In this document: positions 19,050-28,438 of the stretch, piece by piece
How positions within the stretch are numbered: position 1 is the stretch's first letter
How the letters are laid out: each line of letters opens with the position of its first letter
Source: an uncultured Paracoccaceae bacterium
GTDB taxonomy: Bacteria > Pseudomonadota > Alphaproteobacteria > Rhodobacterales > Rhodobacteraceae
Length of the DNA: 64,000 nucleotides
Direction of reading: 5' to 3'
Assembly: GCA_947493335.1 (NCBI GenBank)
Contig: CANLQO010000001.1
Span: forward strand, 1,736,001-1,800,000
Notes under the pieces: model-generated
The model's input: the letters and a program-made list of their open reading frames with translations, nothing else
Told to the model about the DNA's origin: nothing
Database searches by the model: none
Position numbers and translations under genes: made by a program

Positions 19050-19381
19050 CCGCCAATCCCGTGATGGGTGTTGGTGACGTAGAATTCCTCATTGACGCGC
19101 AGCCCCAGCGAAAACGCGCAAGGCGTCGGGATCAATAGCTTGATCCCCGCCTCCAGCGCCTCCAGCAGCTTGGTCCGAAACGCCCGGTCGCGATGGGGCT
19201 TATACAAAAGGGCCACGTCAATCAGGATATGGGTGTGATGCGATACCGATGCCGGATAGGCCCGCCCTTTGCACGCGCCTGCGCCGGGATCATGCTCAAG
19301 GATGATCTCTTCGATCCGGGTCAGAATGCGATAGGGGTCAATCGCCAGATCGTCGGAATATTTAATCTCTGCATGGGGCAT
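19046..19381 (-). CDS. 5-carboxymethyl-2-hydroxymuconate isomerase-like protein (tautomerase fold)
   Basis: A 111-residue protein beginning [12 protein letters not shown]. Proline 2, the catalytic base of the tautomerase superfamily after removal of Met, is present. The later pattern with KGRAYPASVSHHTHILIDVALL, RTKLLEALEAGIK and the FSLGLRVNEEF end matches the CHMI (HpaF) subgroup. In the homoprotocatechuate pathway that enzyme isomerises a ring-cleavage product. No other gene of the pathway is nearby, so the substrate in this organism is uncertain. The start overlaps the mraY stop (TGATG). Confidence 0.78.
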   Translation of the reverse strand: MPHAEIKYSDDLAIDPYRILTRIEEIILEHDPGAGACKGRAYPASVSHHTHILIDVALLYKPHRDRAFRTKLLEALEAGIKLLIPTPCAFSLGLRVNEEFYVTNTHHGIGG

Positions 19382-20463
19382 CAGCGCACCTTCAACGTGG
19401 CCAGCCCGATCATGGCAAGGATCAGGCTGATGATCCAGAACCGGATGACGATGGTCGATTCTGCCCAGCCCTTTTTCTCATAATGGTGGTGGATCGGGGC
19501 CATCAAGAACACCCGCTTGCCGGTGGCCTTGAAGTAAAAGACCTGAATGATGACGCTCAGCGCTTCCACCACAAAAAGCCCGCCGACAATCGCCAGAACA
19601 ATCTCGTGCTTAGTGGCCACCGCAATCGCCCCCAGCGCGCCGCCCAGGGCCAACGATCCGGTATCACCCATGAACACCGCCGCCGGTGGCGCGTTATACC
19701 ATAGGAACCCCAGCCCCCCGCCGATCAACCCGGCGGCAAAGACCAGAATTTCGCCCGATCCCGGCACATAGTGCAGGCCAAGGCTTTCGGAAAAGTCCAC
19801 GCGCCCGACGAAATAGGCGATGATCCCAAAGGTGCCCGCCGCGATCATCACCGGCATCACCGCCAGCCCATCCAGCCCGTCGGTCAGGTTCACCGCATTG
19901 GCCGCGCCCACGATCACGATCACCGCAAATGGCACAAAAAGCAGCCCCAGATTGATCAGCGTATCCTTGAAAACCGGGACGGCGAGTTGATTGACCAAGC
20001 CCTCGGGGTGGTATTGCGCAGCCCAATACCCCGCAATCGCGGCAATCAGCAGCCCCAGCGCCATGCGGACCCGGCCAGATACGCCTGCCGTGTTCTGCTT
20101 GCTGACCTTGGCGTAATCATCGGCAAAGCCAATCAGCGCAAAGGCCAGCGTCACAAAAAGCACCAGCCAGATATAGGGATTGTCCAACCGCGCCCACAAA
20201 AGGGTCGAGGTCGTCAGCGCCCCCACGATCAGCAACCCGCCCATGGTCGGTGTGCCCGCTTTGACGAAATGCCCCTCTGGCCCGTCGTCGCGAATGGGCT
20301 GGCCCTTGCCCTGCTTGCGCCGCAACACGTTGATCAACGGCAGCCCGAACATAAACCCGAACAGAAGCGAGGTCATGAACGCCCCGCCTGCGCGGAACGT
20401 GATGTACCGGAACAAGTTGAAAAAGTCGCCGCCATCTGACCAGGCCGTCAACCAATACAACAT
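19381..20463 (-). CDS. mraY: Phospho-N-acetylmuramoyl-pentapeptide-transferase MraY
   Basis: MraY is the polytopic inner-membrane enzyme that makes lipid I by moving phospho-MurNAc-pentapeptide to undecaprenyl phosphate. It has 360 residues with about ten helices. Signatures are [43 protein letters not shown] with its catalytic aspartates, and [15 protein letters not shown]. The C-terminal loop is [16 protein letters not shown]. It lies 30 bases after murF and begins [21 protein letters not shown], typical for alphaproteobacteria. Confidence 0.98.
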   Translation of the reverse strand: MLYWLTAWSDGGDFFNLFRYITFRAGGAFMTSLLFGFMFGLPLINVLRRKQGKGQPIRDDGPEGHFVKAGTPTMGGLLIVGALTTSTLLWARLDNPYIWLVLFVTLAFALIGFADDYAKVSKQNTAGVSGRVRMALGLLIAAIAGYWAAQYHPEGLVNQLAVPVFKDTLINLGLLFVPFAVIVIVGAANAVNLTDGLDGLAVMPVMIAAGTFGIIAYFVGRVDFSESLGLHYVPGSGEILVFAAGLIGGGLGFLWYNAPPAAVFMGDTGSLALGGALGAIAVATKHEIVLAIVGGLFVVEALSVIIQVFYFKATGKRVFLMAPIHHHYEKKGWAESTIVIRFWIISLILAMIGLATLKVR

Positions 20464-20493
20464 ATGCTCTGCCCCTTCGTTTTCTTATCTAAA

Positions 20494-21909
20494 TCAGCGA
20501 TGCCCGAGTTTGCGAATGGCGTCAACAATCAGGCTGACTTTACTGCCCTTCGACCCCTTCACCAGCACCACGTCACCCGCATCCACAAGGCTCGCGGCGC
20601 GTGTGGCACCTTCTGGCGCGGTTTCAAACCATTGCCCGCGCTGCGCCTCTGGCAAGGCCGCGTGCAGGTGTTTCATGCGCGGCCCGACGCAATGCACCAG
20701 TTCCAGCGCTTTGAGATGCGGATCGTCGGCCATCGCGGCGTGCATCGCGGCCTCTTGTGGCCCCAACTCCAGCATATCGCCCAGTATGGCGACACGCCGC
20801 CCCTTGACGATCCGGCCCACACCATCTTTGGGTCGGGCCGCCGCCAGAACCTCAAGCGACGCGGAAAGCGAAGTGGGGTTGGCGTTGAATGCATCATCAA
20901 TCAGATCAATCGTTTCCTCTTCGGACCCGGCGTCCAGTGCCACCACCTCGCGTGTGCCGCGCCCCTCTGGCGGCAGCCACAGCGCGATGTCCTGCGCCGC
21001 CGTCGCCGCGTCGGCCCCCAGCGCCTCGCACACCGCAAGCACGCCCAGCGCGTTCATCGCAAAATGCCGCCCCGGCAGCGACAGTTTGAACAGGTAGTGA
21101 TCCGTGCCATGGGTCGCGGAAATGACCGTAGCGCCTTCGCTGACCCGCACGTCACCAAGCTGCCAGTCGGTTGAAGTTTTACCAAAGCTTTGCACCGCAA
21201 CACCCTGATTTTTGGCGTATTTCTGCAAGACTTCTGCGGTTGGCACATCCGCATTCAGCACGGCAATTCCGCCGGGCTCCAAGCCGTCGACGATGCTGGC
21301 CTTTTCTCGCGCAATGCCACCCAGATCGTCAAAGGCCTCCAGATGCGCCGCCGCCACCGTGGTGACCATCGCCACATGTGGCCGGGCCATTTTTGAAAGC
21401 GGCGCGATCTCCCCGGGGTTGCTCATCCCCATCTCGATCACTGCAAATTCCGTGTCTTCCGGCATCCGCGCCAGTGTCAGCGGCACGCCCCAATGGTTGT
21501 TGTAGCTGGCGACAGAGGCATGGACCCGCCCCTGCCGTCCCAGCACATCGCGCAACATTTCCTTGGTCGAGGTCTTGCCGACCGATCCGGTCACCCCGAC
21601 GACCCGCGCTTCGGTGCGCGCGCGTGCGGCGCGGCCCAGACCCTCAAGCGCCACCAGTACATCATCCACGACCAACAGCGGCATGTCCTGCGGCACGCCC
21701 TCTGGTCTGTGCGTGACCAGCGCCGCCGCGGCGCCTTTCTCAAAGGCCATCGCGACAAAGTCGTGCCCGTCGCGCACATCCTTCAGCGCCACGAACAAAT
21801 CGCCCTTGGCGATTGTGCGCGTGTCGATCGACACGCCATTGGCCGCCCAAGCACGGGTCGAGGTGCCGCCAGTGGCCGCTTCGGCCTCTGCCGAGGTCCA
21901 AAGCGTCAT
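20494..21909 (-). CDS. murF: UDP-N-acetylmuramoyl-tripeptide--D-alanyl-D-alanine ligase MurF
   Basis: MurF is the last cytoplasmic Mur ligase; it adds D-Ala-D-Ala made by Ddl. It has 471 residues. The ATP loop is VVGVTGSVGKTSTKEMLRDV near residue 105, followed by VIEMGMSNPGEIAPL. FNANPTSLSASLEVLAA is in the C-terminal domain, and near the end comes VLVKGSKGSKVSLIVDAI. The start overlaps the murE stop by four bases. Confidence 0.97.
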   Translation of the reverse strand: MTLWTSAEAEAATGGTSTRAWAANGVSIDTRTIAKGDLFVALKDVRDGHDFVAMAFEKGAAAALVTHRPEGVPQDMPLLVVDDVLVALEGLGRAARARTEARVVGVTGSVGKTSTKEMLRDVLGRQGRVHASVASYNNHWGVPLTLARMPEDTEFAVIEMGMSNPGEIAPLSKMARPHVAMVTTVAAAHLEAFDDLGGIAREKASIVDGLEPGGIAVLNADVPTAEVLQKYAKNQGVAVQSFGKTSTDWQLGDVRVSEGATVISATHGTDHYLFKLSLPGRHFAMNALGVLAVCEALGADAATAAQDIALWLPPEGRGTREVVALDAGSEEETIDLIDDAFNANPTSLSASLEVLAAARPKDGVGRIVKGRRVAILGDMLELGPQEAAMHAAMADDPHLKALELVHCVGPRMKHLHAALPEAQRGQWFETAPEGATRAASLVDAGDVVLVKGSKGSKVSLIVDAIRKLGHR

Positions 21910-23387
21910 ATCCGCCCCTCCAACGCCGCCACCGCCACGCTGGCCTGTTCCACATCGTCAAAGGGCAGCACCGTGTCGCCAACGATCTGCCCGCTCTCAT
22001 GGCCTTTGCCGGCAATCAGCAGCGCGTCACCGGCCTGCAACGCATCAATCCCGCGCAGAATGGCCTCGGCCCGGTCGCCCACTTCAAACACCTGCTCGCA
22101 GGTGCCCTCGACGGCCCCGGCCATCACGGCGGCACGGATCGCGCCCGGCTCTTCGCTGCGGGGGTTGTCATCCGTTACGATCACCACGTCTGCGTGATCG
22201 GCAGCCGCGCGCCCCATCAGCGGCCGCTTGGTCGCGTCGCGGTCCCCCCCCGCACCCACGATCACCACCAGCCGTCCCATCACATGGGGCCGCATCGCGC
22301 GCAGCGCGGTCTCCACCGCATCCGGCGTATGGGCATAATCCACAAAGACCGCAGCGCCATTTTCCCGCGTCGCGGCCAGCTCCATCCGGCCCCGGACCGT
22401 CGTCAGCTTGGGCAAGGTCGCAAAGACATCGCCCGGCACCGCGCCGGCGGCAATCGCCAGCCCGGCGGCCAACAGCACGTTGTCGGCCTGAAACCCGCCC
22501 ATCAACTCCAGCCGCGCCTGATAGGGGCGGTCCTGCCAGCTGAACCGCAAATCCTGCCCTGTGGCGTCAAACCTTTGCGCCACCAACCGCAAACGGCAAT
22601 CCTCTGCGTGGCCGACCGTGATCACCTCTTGTCCGCGATATTCGCACAAGGACGCGACCTCGCGCCCCTTGGGATCATCCATGTTGACAACCGCCACGCC
22701 GTCCTCTGACAGCACGCGGGTGAAAAGGCCCATCTTCGCGTCAAAATAGGCCTCGAACGTCTCGTGATAATCCAGATGATCCTGCGTGAAATTGCTGAAC
22801 CCCGCCGCCGTCAACAGCACCCCGTCCAGCCTGCGCTGATCCAGCCCGTGGCTTGACGCCTCCATCGCCACATGCGTGACGTCATTCTGTGCCGCCTCTG
22901 CCATCACCCGATGCAGCGTCACCGGCTCGGGTGTTGTGTGCTTCAATGGATAGGCCCAGGACCCTTCGACCCCCGTTGTGCCAAGGTTCACCGCCGCCAG
23001 CCCCAGCGCCTCCCAGATTTGCCGGGTAAAGGTGGACACGCTTGTCTTGCCGTTGGTCCCGGTCACCGCCACCACCGTGGCCGGATGCGGGCCAAACCAC
23101 AGGCTTGCGGTCTGCGCCAGCGTCGCACGCGGGTCCTGTGCCACTACCACAGCCACATCGACGTCAATCAGCGCCGCCCCCTTGGCATCGGTCAGCACAG
23201 CCACCGCGCCATCCTCGACCGCCTGCGCCACAAAGGTCGCGCCATGCACCACCGATCCGGGCAGCGCTGCAAACAGGAACCCCGGCTTCACCTCGCGGCT
23301 GTCGACTGCGACGCCGGTGATCTGCGCCTCGCGCCCGCCCTGTGCCGTCAATCCCAGTTCTGCCAGTGATGACGTCTTCATACCCAC
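21906..23387 (-). CDS. murE: UDP-N-acetylmuramoyl-tripeptide synthetase MurE (meso-DAP type)
   Basis: MurE adds the third amino acid of the stem peptide. It has 493 residues with the ATP loop VVAVTGTNGKTSVSTFTRQI near residue 110 and MEASSHGLDQRRLDGV. VDYAHTPDAVETALRAM comes next, and the motif DDNPRSEEP marks meso-diaminopimelate specificity rather than lysine. KGHESGQIVGDTVLPFDD is near the C-terminus. It starts five bases after the ftsI stop and overlaps murF. The DNPR motif is the direct evidence that this organism makes DAP-type peptidoglycan. Confidence 0.97.
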   Translation of the reverse strand: MGMKTSSLAELGLTAQGGREAQITGVAVDSREVKPGFLFAALPGSVVHGATFVAQAVEDGAVAVLTDAKGAALIDVDVAVVVAQDPRATLAQTASLWFGPHPATVVAVTGTNGKTSVSTFTRQIWEALGLAAVNLGTTGVEGSWAYPLKHTTPEPVTLHRVMAEAAQNDVTHVAMEASSHGLDQRRLDGVLLTAAGFSNFTQDHLDYHETFEAYFDAKMGLFTRVLSEDGVAVVNMDDPKGREVASLCEYRGQEVITVGHAEDCRLRLVAQRFDATGQDLRFSWQDRPYQARLELMGGFQADNVLLAAGLAIAAGAVPGDVFATLPKLTTVRGRMELAATRENGAAVFVDYAHTPDAVETALRAMRPHVMGRLVVIVGAGGDRDATKRPLMGRAAADHADVVIVTDDNPRSEEPGAIRAAVMAGAVEGTCEQVFEVGDRAEAILRGIDALQAGDALLIAGKGHESGQIVGDTVLPFDDVEQASVAVAALEGRI

Positions 23388-23391
23388 CTCT

Positions 23392-25176
23392 TTAGTTTGA
23401 GGTGAGTGTTACACTGACCGGTTCCAGACTTTCAATCTGTGGACGCACACCCAAAAGCGGTGCGACCCTACGGATCATCTCTGCCGCCACCGGAACAGCC
23501 GTCCAGCCCGCGGTGCGGCGTGGTTTGTCGCCGCTGGTCTCGCTGGGTTCATCCAGCGTGACGATCAGCACGTATTGCGGGTCATTGGCCGGAAAGACGC
23601 TGGCAAAGGTCGCAATCACCTTGTCATCGTAATAGCCACCGCCGCGCTCTTTGGGCTTGTCGGCGGTGCCGGTCTTGCCGCCCACCTCATAGCCCGGAAC
23701 TTCACCAAAAGACGCCGTGCCGCGCACGACAACCTGCCGCAACATCTCGCGGGCAATGCGGCTCACCTGCGGGCTCACCACCCTTGGCCCAGCCTGCGCC
23801 CGGTCCTGCTTGATCAGCGTCGGCTCGACCTTGGTGCCACCGTTCAGCAGACTGGCGTAGCCTGCCGCCAGATGCAGCGGAGAGGATGACAGCCCATGCC
23901 CGTAAGAGATTGTCATTGTTGAGATATCCGACCACTGGCTGGGAAAAAGCGGCGCGCCGCTGGGCGCTTCCTGCATCTCGACCGGGGTCGCCTCAAGGAA
24001 CCCCAATTCGCCCAAAAAGTCCTTTTGCCGCGCCCCGCCCACCATCAGCGCAATCCGTGCCGTGCCGATGTTAGAGGATTTCACAATCACATCCGTGGTG
24101 CTCAACTGCGGGCCGTAATCGTGGAAATCCCGGATCCGGAACCGGCCCCATGTCAACGGACCCTTGGTGTCAATCATCGTGTTGGCATTCACCAGCCCCA
24201 GATCAATCGCCTGCGCCACCGCAAAAATCTTGAAGGTCGAGCCCAGCTCATAAACCCCCTGCACCGCCCGATTGAAAAGCGGGCTGTCGCTTTGGTCGCC
24301 CTGCGTCAGCACCGGGGGTCGGTTGTTGGGGTCAAAATCCGGCAGGCTGACCATGGAAATCACCTCACCGGTGTGAATATCCATCAGCACGCTGGCGGCA
24401 CCCTTGGCGTTCATAATCCGCATGCCGCCGTCCAGCACTTCCTCTGCGGCGGCCTGCACCGTCAGATCAAGGCTCAACTCCAGCGGCGCACCTTCATTGG
24501 CCGGATCACGCAGGTAATCGTCAAAGCGCCGCTCGACTCCGGCCACGCCGATCACCTCGGCACTGCTCACGCCCTCGCGGCCATAGGACGCGCCACCCAT
24601 CACATGCGCCGCAATCGGCCCATTGGGATAAAGCCGCATCTCGCGCGGCCCAAACAGCAGTCCGGGGCTGCCGATGTCATGCACCAACTGCATCTGCTCT
24701 GGGCTTATCTGCTTGCGAATCCACAGAAATTTCCGGCTGCCGGTGAAATCCTTGTACAGTTCGTCGGCATCCATTTCCGGGAAAATTGCGGCCAGCCCAT
24801 CGGCTGCGGCGCGCGGATCGACCATCTGAGGTGGCTGCGCATAAAGGGAATGCGTCTGCAAATTCGTCGCCAGTATCCGCCCGTTGCGGTCCACGATGTC
24901 CGACCGTTGCCCGATGATCGGGTTTCCCACCGTACGCGCGCGTGGCTCTTCTGGCACCGATGACGCCAGCGCGCCCATCTGCGCCCCAATAGTCAGAAAG
25001 GCGCTGAAGAACACGCCGCCCAAGACCAGCAACCGCCCCTCGGCGCGGTGACGGCTCCTGTCGCGCATTTCCTCGTGCCGCTTGGCGAGGTTCTCAGCCT
25101 CGATCGCGTCCGGATTCTCGCCCACTTCACGGGCCTTGAGGATACGCGCCAGCGGGCGCAGCGGTGTGCGTATCAT
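23392..25176 (-). CDS. ftsI: Septal peptidoglycan transpeptidase FtsI (PBP3)
   Basis: FtsI is the class B penicillin-binding protein that crosslinks septal wall with FtsW. It has 594 residues with a cytoplasmic basic N-terminus, one membrane helix (LLVLGGVFFSAFLTIGAQMGA), and a pedestal domain beginning RSDIVDRNGRILATNL. The transpeptidase domain has all three active-site motifs: GSTFKIF (Ser-x-x-Lys), KSSNIG (Ser-x-Asn) and GGKTGTADKP (Lys-Thr-Gly). The stop is followed five bases later by murE. The start overlaps the ftsL stop by four bases. Confidence 0.97.
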   Translation of the reverse strand: MIRTPLRPLARILKAREVGENPDAIEAENLAKRHEEMRDRSRHRAEGRLLVLGGVFFSAFLTIGAQMGALASSVPEEPRARTVGNPIIGQRSDIVDRNGRILATNLQTHSLYAQPPQMVDPRAAADGLAAIFPEMDADELYKDFTGSRKFLWIRKQISPEQMQLVHDIGSPGLLFGPREMRLYPNGPIAAHVMGGASYGREGVSSAEVIGVAGVERRFDDYLRDPANEGAPLELSLDLTVQAAAEEVLDGGMRIMNAKGAASVLMDIHTGEVISMVSLPDFDPNNRPPVLTQGDQSDSPLFNRAVQGVYELGSTFKIFAVAQAIDLGLVNANTMIDTKGPLTWGRFRIRDFHDYGPQLSTTDVIVKSSNIGTARIALMVGGARQKDFLGELGFLEATPVEMQEAPSGAPLFPSQWSDISTMTISYGHGLSSSPLHLAAGYASLLNGGTKVEPTLIKQDRAQAGPRVVSPQVSRIAREMLRQVVVRGTASFGEVPGYEVGGKTGTADKPKERGGGYYDDKVIATFASVFPANDPQYVLIVTLDEPSETSGDKPRRTAGWTAVPVAAEMIRRVAPLLGVRPQIESLEPVSVTLTSN

Positions 25177-25529
25177 AGCGGGTCTCCCTCTTGCACGGGT
25201 GCGGACGTGACATCAATCGGCACGGTAATGGGCAGGATATCGGGCAGCGGATAGATGATTTGCCCCACGTTCCCAAAGGCATCCGGCATCAGTGGCAGCA
25301 GCCCCAGCCGGTCAAAGTTCAACTCGGCCAGATCCGCCAGCCGGTCGGGCCGGTTCAGATAGGCCCATTCCGCCCGCAGCATCCCCAGCCGCTCATGCGC
25401 GGCACCGATCTGGCTGTGCAATCCGCGCACCTCCTTGATCGCCTGCTGGGTTTTGTAGTTCTCCTGATAGGCCCAGAACCCCAGCCCCATCACCGCAAAC
25501 GCGGCCAGTACATAAAACAACGCCTTCAT
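25173..25529 (-). CDS. ftsL: Cell division protein FtsL
   Basis: A 118-residue bitopic protein with an N-terminal membrane helix ([19 protein letters not shown]). A coiled-coil segment follows ([26 protein letters not shown]). It ends in the family-like region [27 protein letters not shown]. FtsL, with FtsB and FtsQ, activates FtsWI. The start at 25,529 is fixed by a four-base overlap with the rsmH stop. The tail after residue 85 is longer and proline-rich compared with short FtsL proteins, which is usual for this family in alphaproteobacteria. Confidence 0.92.
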   Translation of the reverse strand: MKALFYVLAAFAVMGLGFWAYQENYKTQQAIKEVRGLHSQIGAAHERLGMLRAEWAYLNRPDRLADLAELNFDRLGLLPLMPDAFGNVGQIIYPLPDILPITVPIDVTSAPVQEGDPL

Positions 25530-26506
25530 TTCCCGCCCCTCATCATCGGCATGCCCAATTGTTTTGGGTCTATCGCCTCTGCTGGTGCGCTGGTGCGCAC
25601 CGCCACCCGCAGCTTGGCCGACCGGCTGCGCGGGTTGTCTTCCAGTTCTTGTGCATCCGGCCCAATCGCCTTGCGGCTTTTGACCGTGAACGCCGCCTCG
25701 ACTTTTTCGGTTTCTGGGGCATAGCGGTTGGCATTGGCCACATTGCCCGACCTTGCCGCCAGAAACCGTTTGACCATCCGGTCCTCGACCGAATGAAAGG
25801 TCACAACCGCCAATTGTCCGCCGGGCTTCAGCGCGCGTTCCGCCGCCATCAGCCCCTGCCACAGCTCGCCATATTCGTCATTCACGGCGATCCGCAGCGC
25901 CTGAAAGGTGCGTGTGGCCGGATGGCTCTGGTTTGGTTTGGGCCGGGGCAGACAGCCCTCCACAATCTTTGCCAACGCGCCTGTCGTCGTCACAGGCCGC
26001 GCCTTCACAATCGCCTTTGCAATCCTGCGAGAGGCGCGCTCTTCGCCATAAAGATAAATGATATCGGCCAGTTCGCCCTCACTGGCCTCGTTACACAGGT
26101 CTGCGGCTGACGGGCCTGACTGCGACATCCGCATATCCAGCGGCCCGTCGCGCATGAAGGAAAAGCCGCGTTCCGCAATGTCCAACTGCATCGACGAGAC
26201 ACCCAAATCCAGGACAACTCCATCCAGGTCCGCCCCATATTCATCCAGCTTGGAAAACGTGCCCGCCACCGGTTCGATCCGGTCGCCGTAATCCCCGATC
26301 CAATCCGCGGCCATCTCAAACGCCAGCGGGTCGCGGTCCACCGCGATCACCTTCTCGGCCCCGGCTTTCAGAAACTCCCGCGTGTACCCCCCCGCCCCAA
26401 ACGTTCCGTCCAGCCAGACCCCTTTGACAGGGGCAACCGCGTTCAGAATGGCGCGGATCAGGACCGGAATATGAGGGGCGTTGTCTGCGGCAGCTGACAT
26501 GGACAT
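25526..26506 (-). CDS. rsmH: 16S rRNA (cytosine-1402-N4)-methyltransferase RsmH (MraW)
   Basis: RsmH is a SAM-dependent methyltransferase that modifies 16S rRNA C1402 at the ribosomal P site. It has 326 residues with [15 protein letters not shown] at the N-terminus. Motif I is [16 protein letters not shown], then [33 protein letters not shown] and [24 protein letters not shown] and [17 protein letters not shown] lie in the second half. It begins two bases after the mraZ stop. A second ATG two codons later (MSAAADN) is an alternative start. Confidence 0.97.
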   Translation of the reverse strand: MSMSAAADNAPHIPVLIRAILNAVAPVKGVWLDGTFGAGGYTREFLKAGAEKVIAVDRDPLAFEMAADWIGDYGDRIEPVAGTFSKLDEYGADLDGVVLDLGVSSMQLDIAERGFSFMRDGPLDMRMSQSGPSAADLCNEASEGELADIIYLYGEERASRRIAKAIVKARPVTTTGALAKIVEGCLPRPKPNQSHPATRTFQALRIAVNDEYGELWQGLMAAERALKPGGQLAVVTFHSVEDRMVKRFLAARSGNVANANRYAPETEKVEAAFTVKSRKAIGPDAQELEDNPRSRSAKLRVAVRTSAPAEAIDPKQLGMPMMRGGK

Positions 26507-26508
26507 CT

Positions 26509-27000
26509 CTACGGCACCATGCTCAGCGGGTTAAAGTTCTTGGGTTTGTCGCTCAGGAAGTCCTTGACCGGCGCGCTCACCTCCGCGTCGTAGTCTTCTT
26601 CCTTCCAAATCTCGAAATGGCTTAGCCTGCCCCGGAACGACAGCATCCCTTCGGTCAGCCCCAGCTTTTCGCGGCGCTTCAGCGGCAGCACCGCGCGCCC
26701 GTCCTTATCCACCGTCAGCGGTTCGGACTGGGTAATCATCAGATGGGTGATGTGGTCCTTGTTGGGGTCGGCATCGGGCATCGCCTCGATCCGCGCCATG
26801 ACCTTGTCGTATTCGGTGACCGAATAGACCTGCAACCGCGCCTCAAGGTGGTCGCCATAGACCACCTGACATTTCATCGGCAGCCCTGCGGCCCAGTCGG
26901 GATCACCAGCCTCAAGCACACGACGAAAATCGGCAGGCACGCTCATACGTCCCTTGCCGTCCACCTTTTGGGTGTGTTCGCCTGTAAACTTCAGTGCCAC
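26509..27000 (-). CDS. mraZ: Transcriptional regulator MraZ
   Basis: MraZ is a ring-forming DNA-binding protein of the SpoVT/AbrB-like superfamily. It represses the dcw operon in E. coli by binding direct repeats upstream of its own gene. It has 163 residues with the duplicated MraZ domain: [18 protein letters not shown] at the N-terminus and [20 protein letters not shown] in the second half. This fits its place as the first gene of the dcw cluster. About 590 bases without a gene lie upstream and contain MraZ-box-like repeats. Confidence 0.95.
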   Translation of the reverse strand: MALKFTGEHTQKVDGKGRMSVPADFRRVLEAGDPDWAAGLPMKCQVVYGDHLEARLQVYSVTEYDKVMARIEAMPDADPNKDHITHLMITQSEPLTVDKDGRAVLPLKRREKLGLTEGMLSFRGRLSHFEIWKEEDYDAEVSAPVKDFLSDKPKNFNPLSMVP

Positions 27001-27294
27001 CTACGTCCCGTCTTTCTGTCTCGTTCCTTCAAGCCTTCGAATGTGAAAACGGCGGATTGAGCTGCTGCCACTGCTCAATCCGCCGCCCTCTGCCCCTTGG
27101 GGCTTAGTCCAGCTGCGCGCGCCACCTGGGGGGATGTCTGCTCGCTCGCGCGCCGGATCTCTTTGTTCAGTAATTCGGGGGCCTGTATGAAACCTGACTT
27201 TTGCCGGTTGGGATCTTTGCGTCCCTTTGATCGTGTGCCCGTCGTTACCGTGCACTCTTTGTGCCGGAACCACATGGTTCTGTCCACACTTTTC

Positions 27295-27318
27295 TGGGAT
27301 TTTTGTGAACTTATGGGA
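27295..27318. promoter_or_regulatory. Candidate MraZ box (three TGGGA-like repeats)
   Basis: TGGGA at 27,295, TGTGA at 27,304 and TGGGA at 27,314 are spaced about one helical turn apart. This resembles the TGGGN-N5-TGGGN direct repeats bound by E. coli MraZ. They read on the plus strand, opposite to mraZ transcription, about 300 bases upstream of the mraZ start. Assignment is inference from motif and place. Confidence 0.42.
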
Positions 27319-27450
27319 ATTTCAAAGCACCACTCCGACCGCAAAATCTAGTTTGCCAGCGCCGGAAACACTACATGTTGTGTTCGATTTGCAAACGCAT
27401 GCAACATGAACCCACTCCTAACGCAGAACGCTGCGGACACAAAAATCCCA
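27295..27450. repeat. Perfect 13-base inverted repeat upstream of mraZ
   Basis: TGGGATTTTTGTG (27,295-27,307) is repeated as its exact complement CACAAAAATCCCA (27,438-27,450), with 130 bases between. The left arm includes the first MraZ-box-like TGGGA. No transposase or target duplication is present, so a mobile element is unlikely. Paired operator sites are a better reading. Confidence 0.6.
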
Positions 27451-27480
27451 ATTATTTTGGTCGATGCTGGCCACAGACAC

Positions 27481-27501
27481 AAAAACAGGGCCTCCCGGCC
27501 C
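27481..27501 (-). terminator. Intrinsic terminator after the 27,593-29,583 gene pair
   Basis: Read on the minus strand, GGGCC-GGGA-GGCCC (27,501-27,488) is followed by TGTTTTT, a classic stem with U-tract. A second strong stem, GCGTGAATC-GCTGT-GATTCACGC at 27,511-27,533, precedes it. Together they end transcription from the upstream membrane-protein pair and insulate the mraZ promoter region. Confidence 0.72.
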
Positions 27502-27592
27502 CGTGATCGCGCGTGAATCGCTGTGATTCACGCCAAATCAGCCTGTTGATTCGTTTGCATCCATGCCGATTCCGTGAATTCCCAGCGGCAGC

Positions 27593-28438
27593 CTAGCTGC
27601 CCGATTGCGGCACCACCGCGCTGACCTTGACCCGCACGACCGCACGCAAAGCCTGCGGATCGTTGCGCATCGGGGTAAATCTGGCCTCGATCTCCTCGAC
27701 GATGCAATTGCCATAGGACTGGCGCAGCGCCGCGCATTGCCTGGCCACCTGAGCATAGCTCAACCGCCGCACCTCGTTGTGGTCAACCGCGTCGCGCAGC
27801 GGGCGGCGTCCGTCATAAACGTCAAACCATTCCGATATGGTGCGCAGGTTTTCGGCCAGCGGCACCTCTCCCGGCGGGTCCTCGGCGACAAAGGCGACCT
27901 TGGCGCGCACCTCAAACATCTTGTCCTCGCGCGCATCAACGTCGACCGACAGCACCTGACAGGCGGTCGCAAAATCTTCCAGCAGCAGCGGACATTCGCG
28001 TTCGCGCACGTAACGCCCCATCTGGCCAAGCGCGAATAACTCCGGGTTCACCTCGGGAATGCGCATGATATCCGGCGGCATCAGCTCTGACAGATGCACT
28101 CGATACTTGATATCCAGTTGATGCTCCCGGCTCAGCGTCGCCACATCCAGCACCGCCTCCGCTTCGGCATCCTCAACGGCCGTGATCGCGCGACCGGTCA
28201 GCGTGATGATCAGGTTTTCGACAAAATCCAGCCCCTCGCCTGCGGGCTTTTCGGCCAGCAACTCGGCCTCAAGATCATCCGTCAGATGATTGACCGACAC
28301 CTTGGGCACGGCGTCTGGTTTTGCTTCGGCCACGGCCTGCTCGCCCTGCCCTTTGCCAAGCGCGATGACAGCAAACAGCGCCAGTGCCGTCAGAAAAAGC
28401 CCACCGACCACAACCTGCAAGATCCGCAAAATAGGCAT
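27593..28438 (-). CDS. Membrane-anchored protein of unknown function (second of pair)
   Basis: This protein has 281 residues with one N-terminal membrane helix (ILQVVVGGLFLTALALFAVIAL). An acidic exported domain follows with no motif I recognise; a three-cysteine region occurs at ERECPLLLEDFATACQVL, with a single cysteine pair later (QCAALRQSYGNC). The topology suggests a periplasmic domain tethered to the inner membrane. The ATG overlaps the upstream gene's stop by one base (TAATG), so both proteins are probably made together. Terminators follow it. I cannot propose a specific function. Confidence 0.78.
   Translation of the reverse strand: MPILRILQVVVGGLFLTALALFAVIALGKGQGEQAVAEAKPDAVPKVSVNHLTDDLEAELLAEKPAGEGLDFVENLIITLTGRAITAVEDAEAEAVLDVATLSREHQLDIKYRVHLSELMPPDIMRIPEVNPELFALGQMGRYVRERECPLLLEDFATACQVLSVDVDAREDKMFEVRAKVAFVAEDPPGEVPLAENLRTISEWFDVYDGRRPLRDAVDHNEVRRLSYAQVARQCAALRQSYGNCIVEEIEARFTPMRNDPQALRAVVRVKVSAVVPQSGS

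Larger units (their letters stand above)
27001..27480. other. Long leader/promoter region of the dcw cluster
   Basis: About 480 bases upstream of mraZ without a supported gene; open frames here lack ribosome sites and family resemblance. The part from 27,280 to 27,450 is markedly AT-rich and holds several repeats: TGGGA motifs, a 13-base inverted repeat, and CATGTTG/CAACATG arms (27,374-27,380 and 27,402-27,408). The dcw promoter and mraZ autoregulatory sites are expected here. A leader RNA is possible but not demonstrable from the sequence. Confidence 0.5.

Noticed and set aside
27295-27450. 13-base inverted repeat as ends of a small mobile element (MITE)
   Set aside because: No target-site duplication flanks it, no second copy is in the window, and the left arm coincides with MraZ-box-like repeats.
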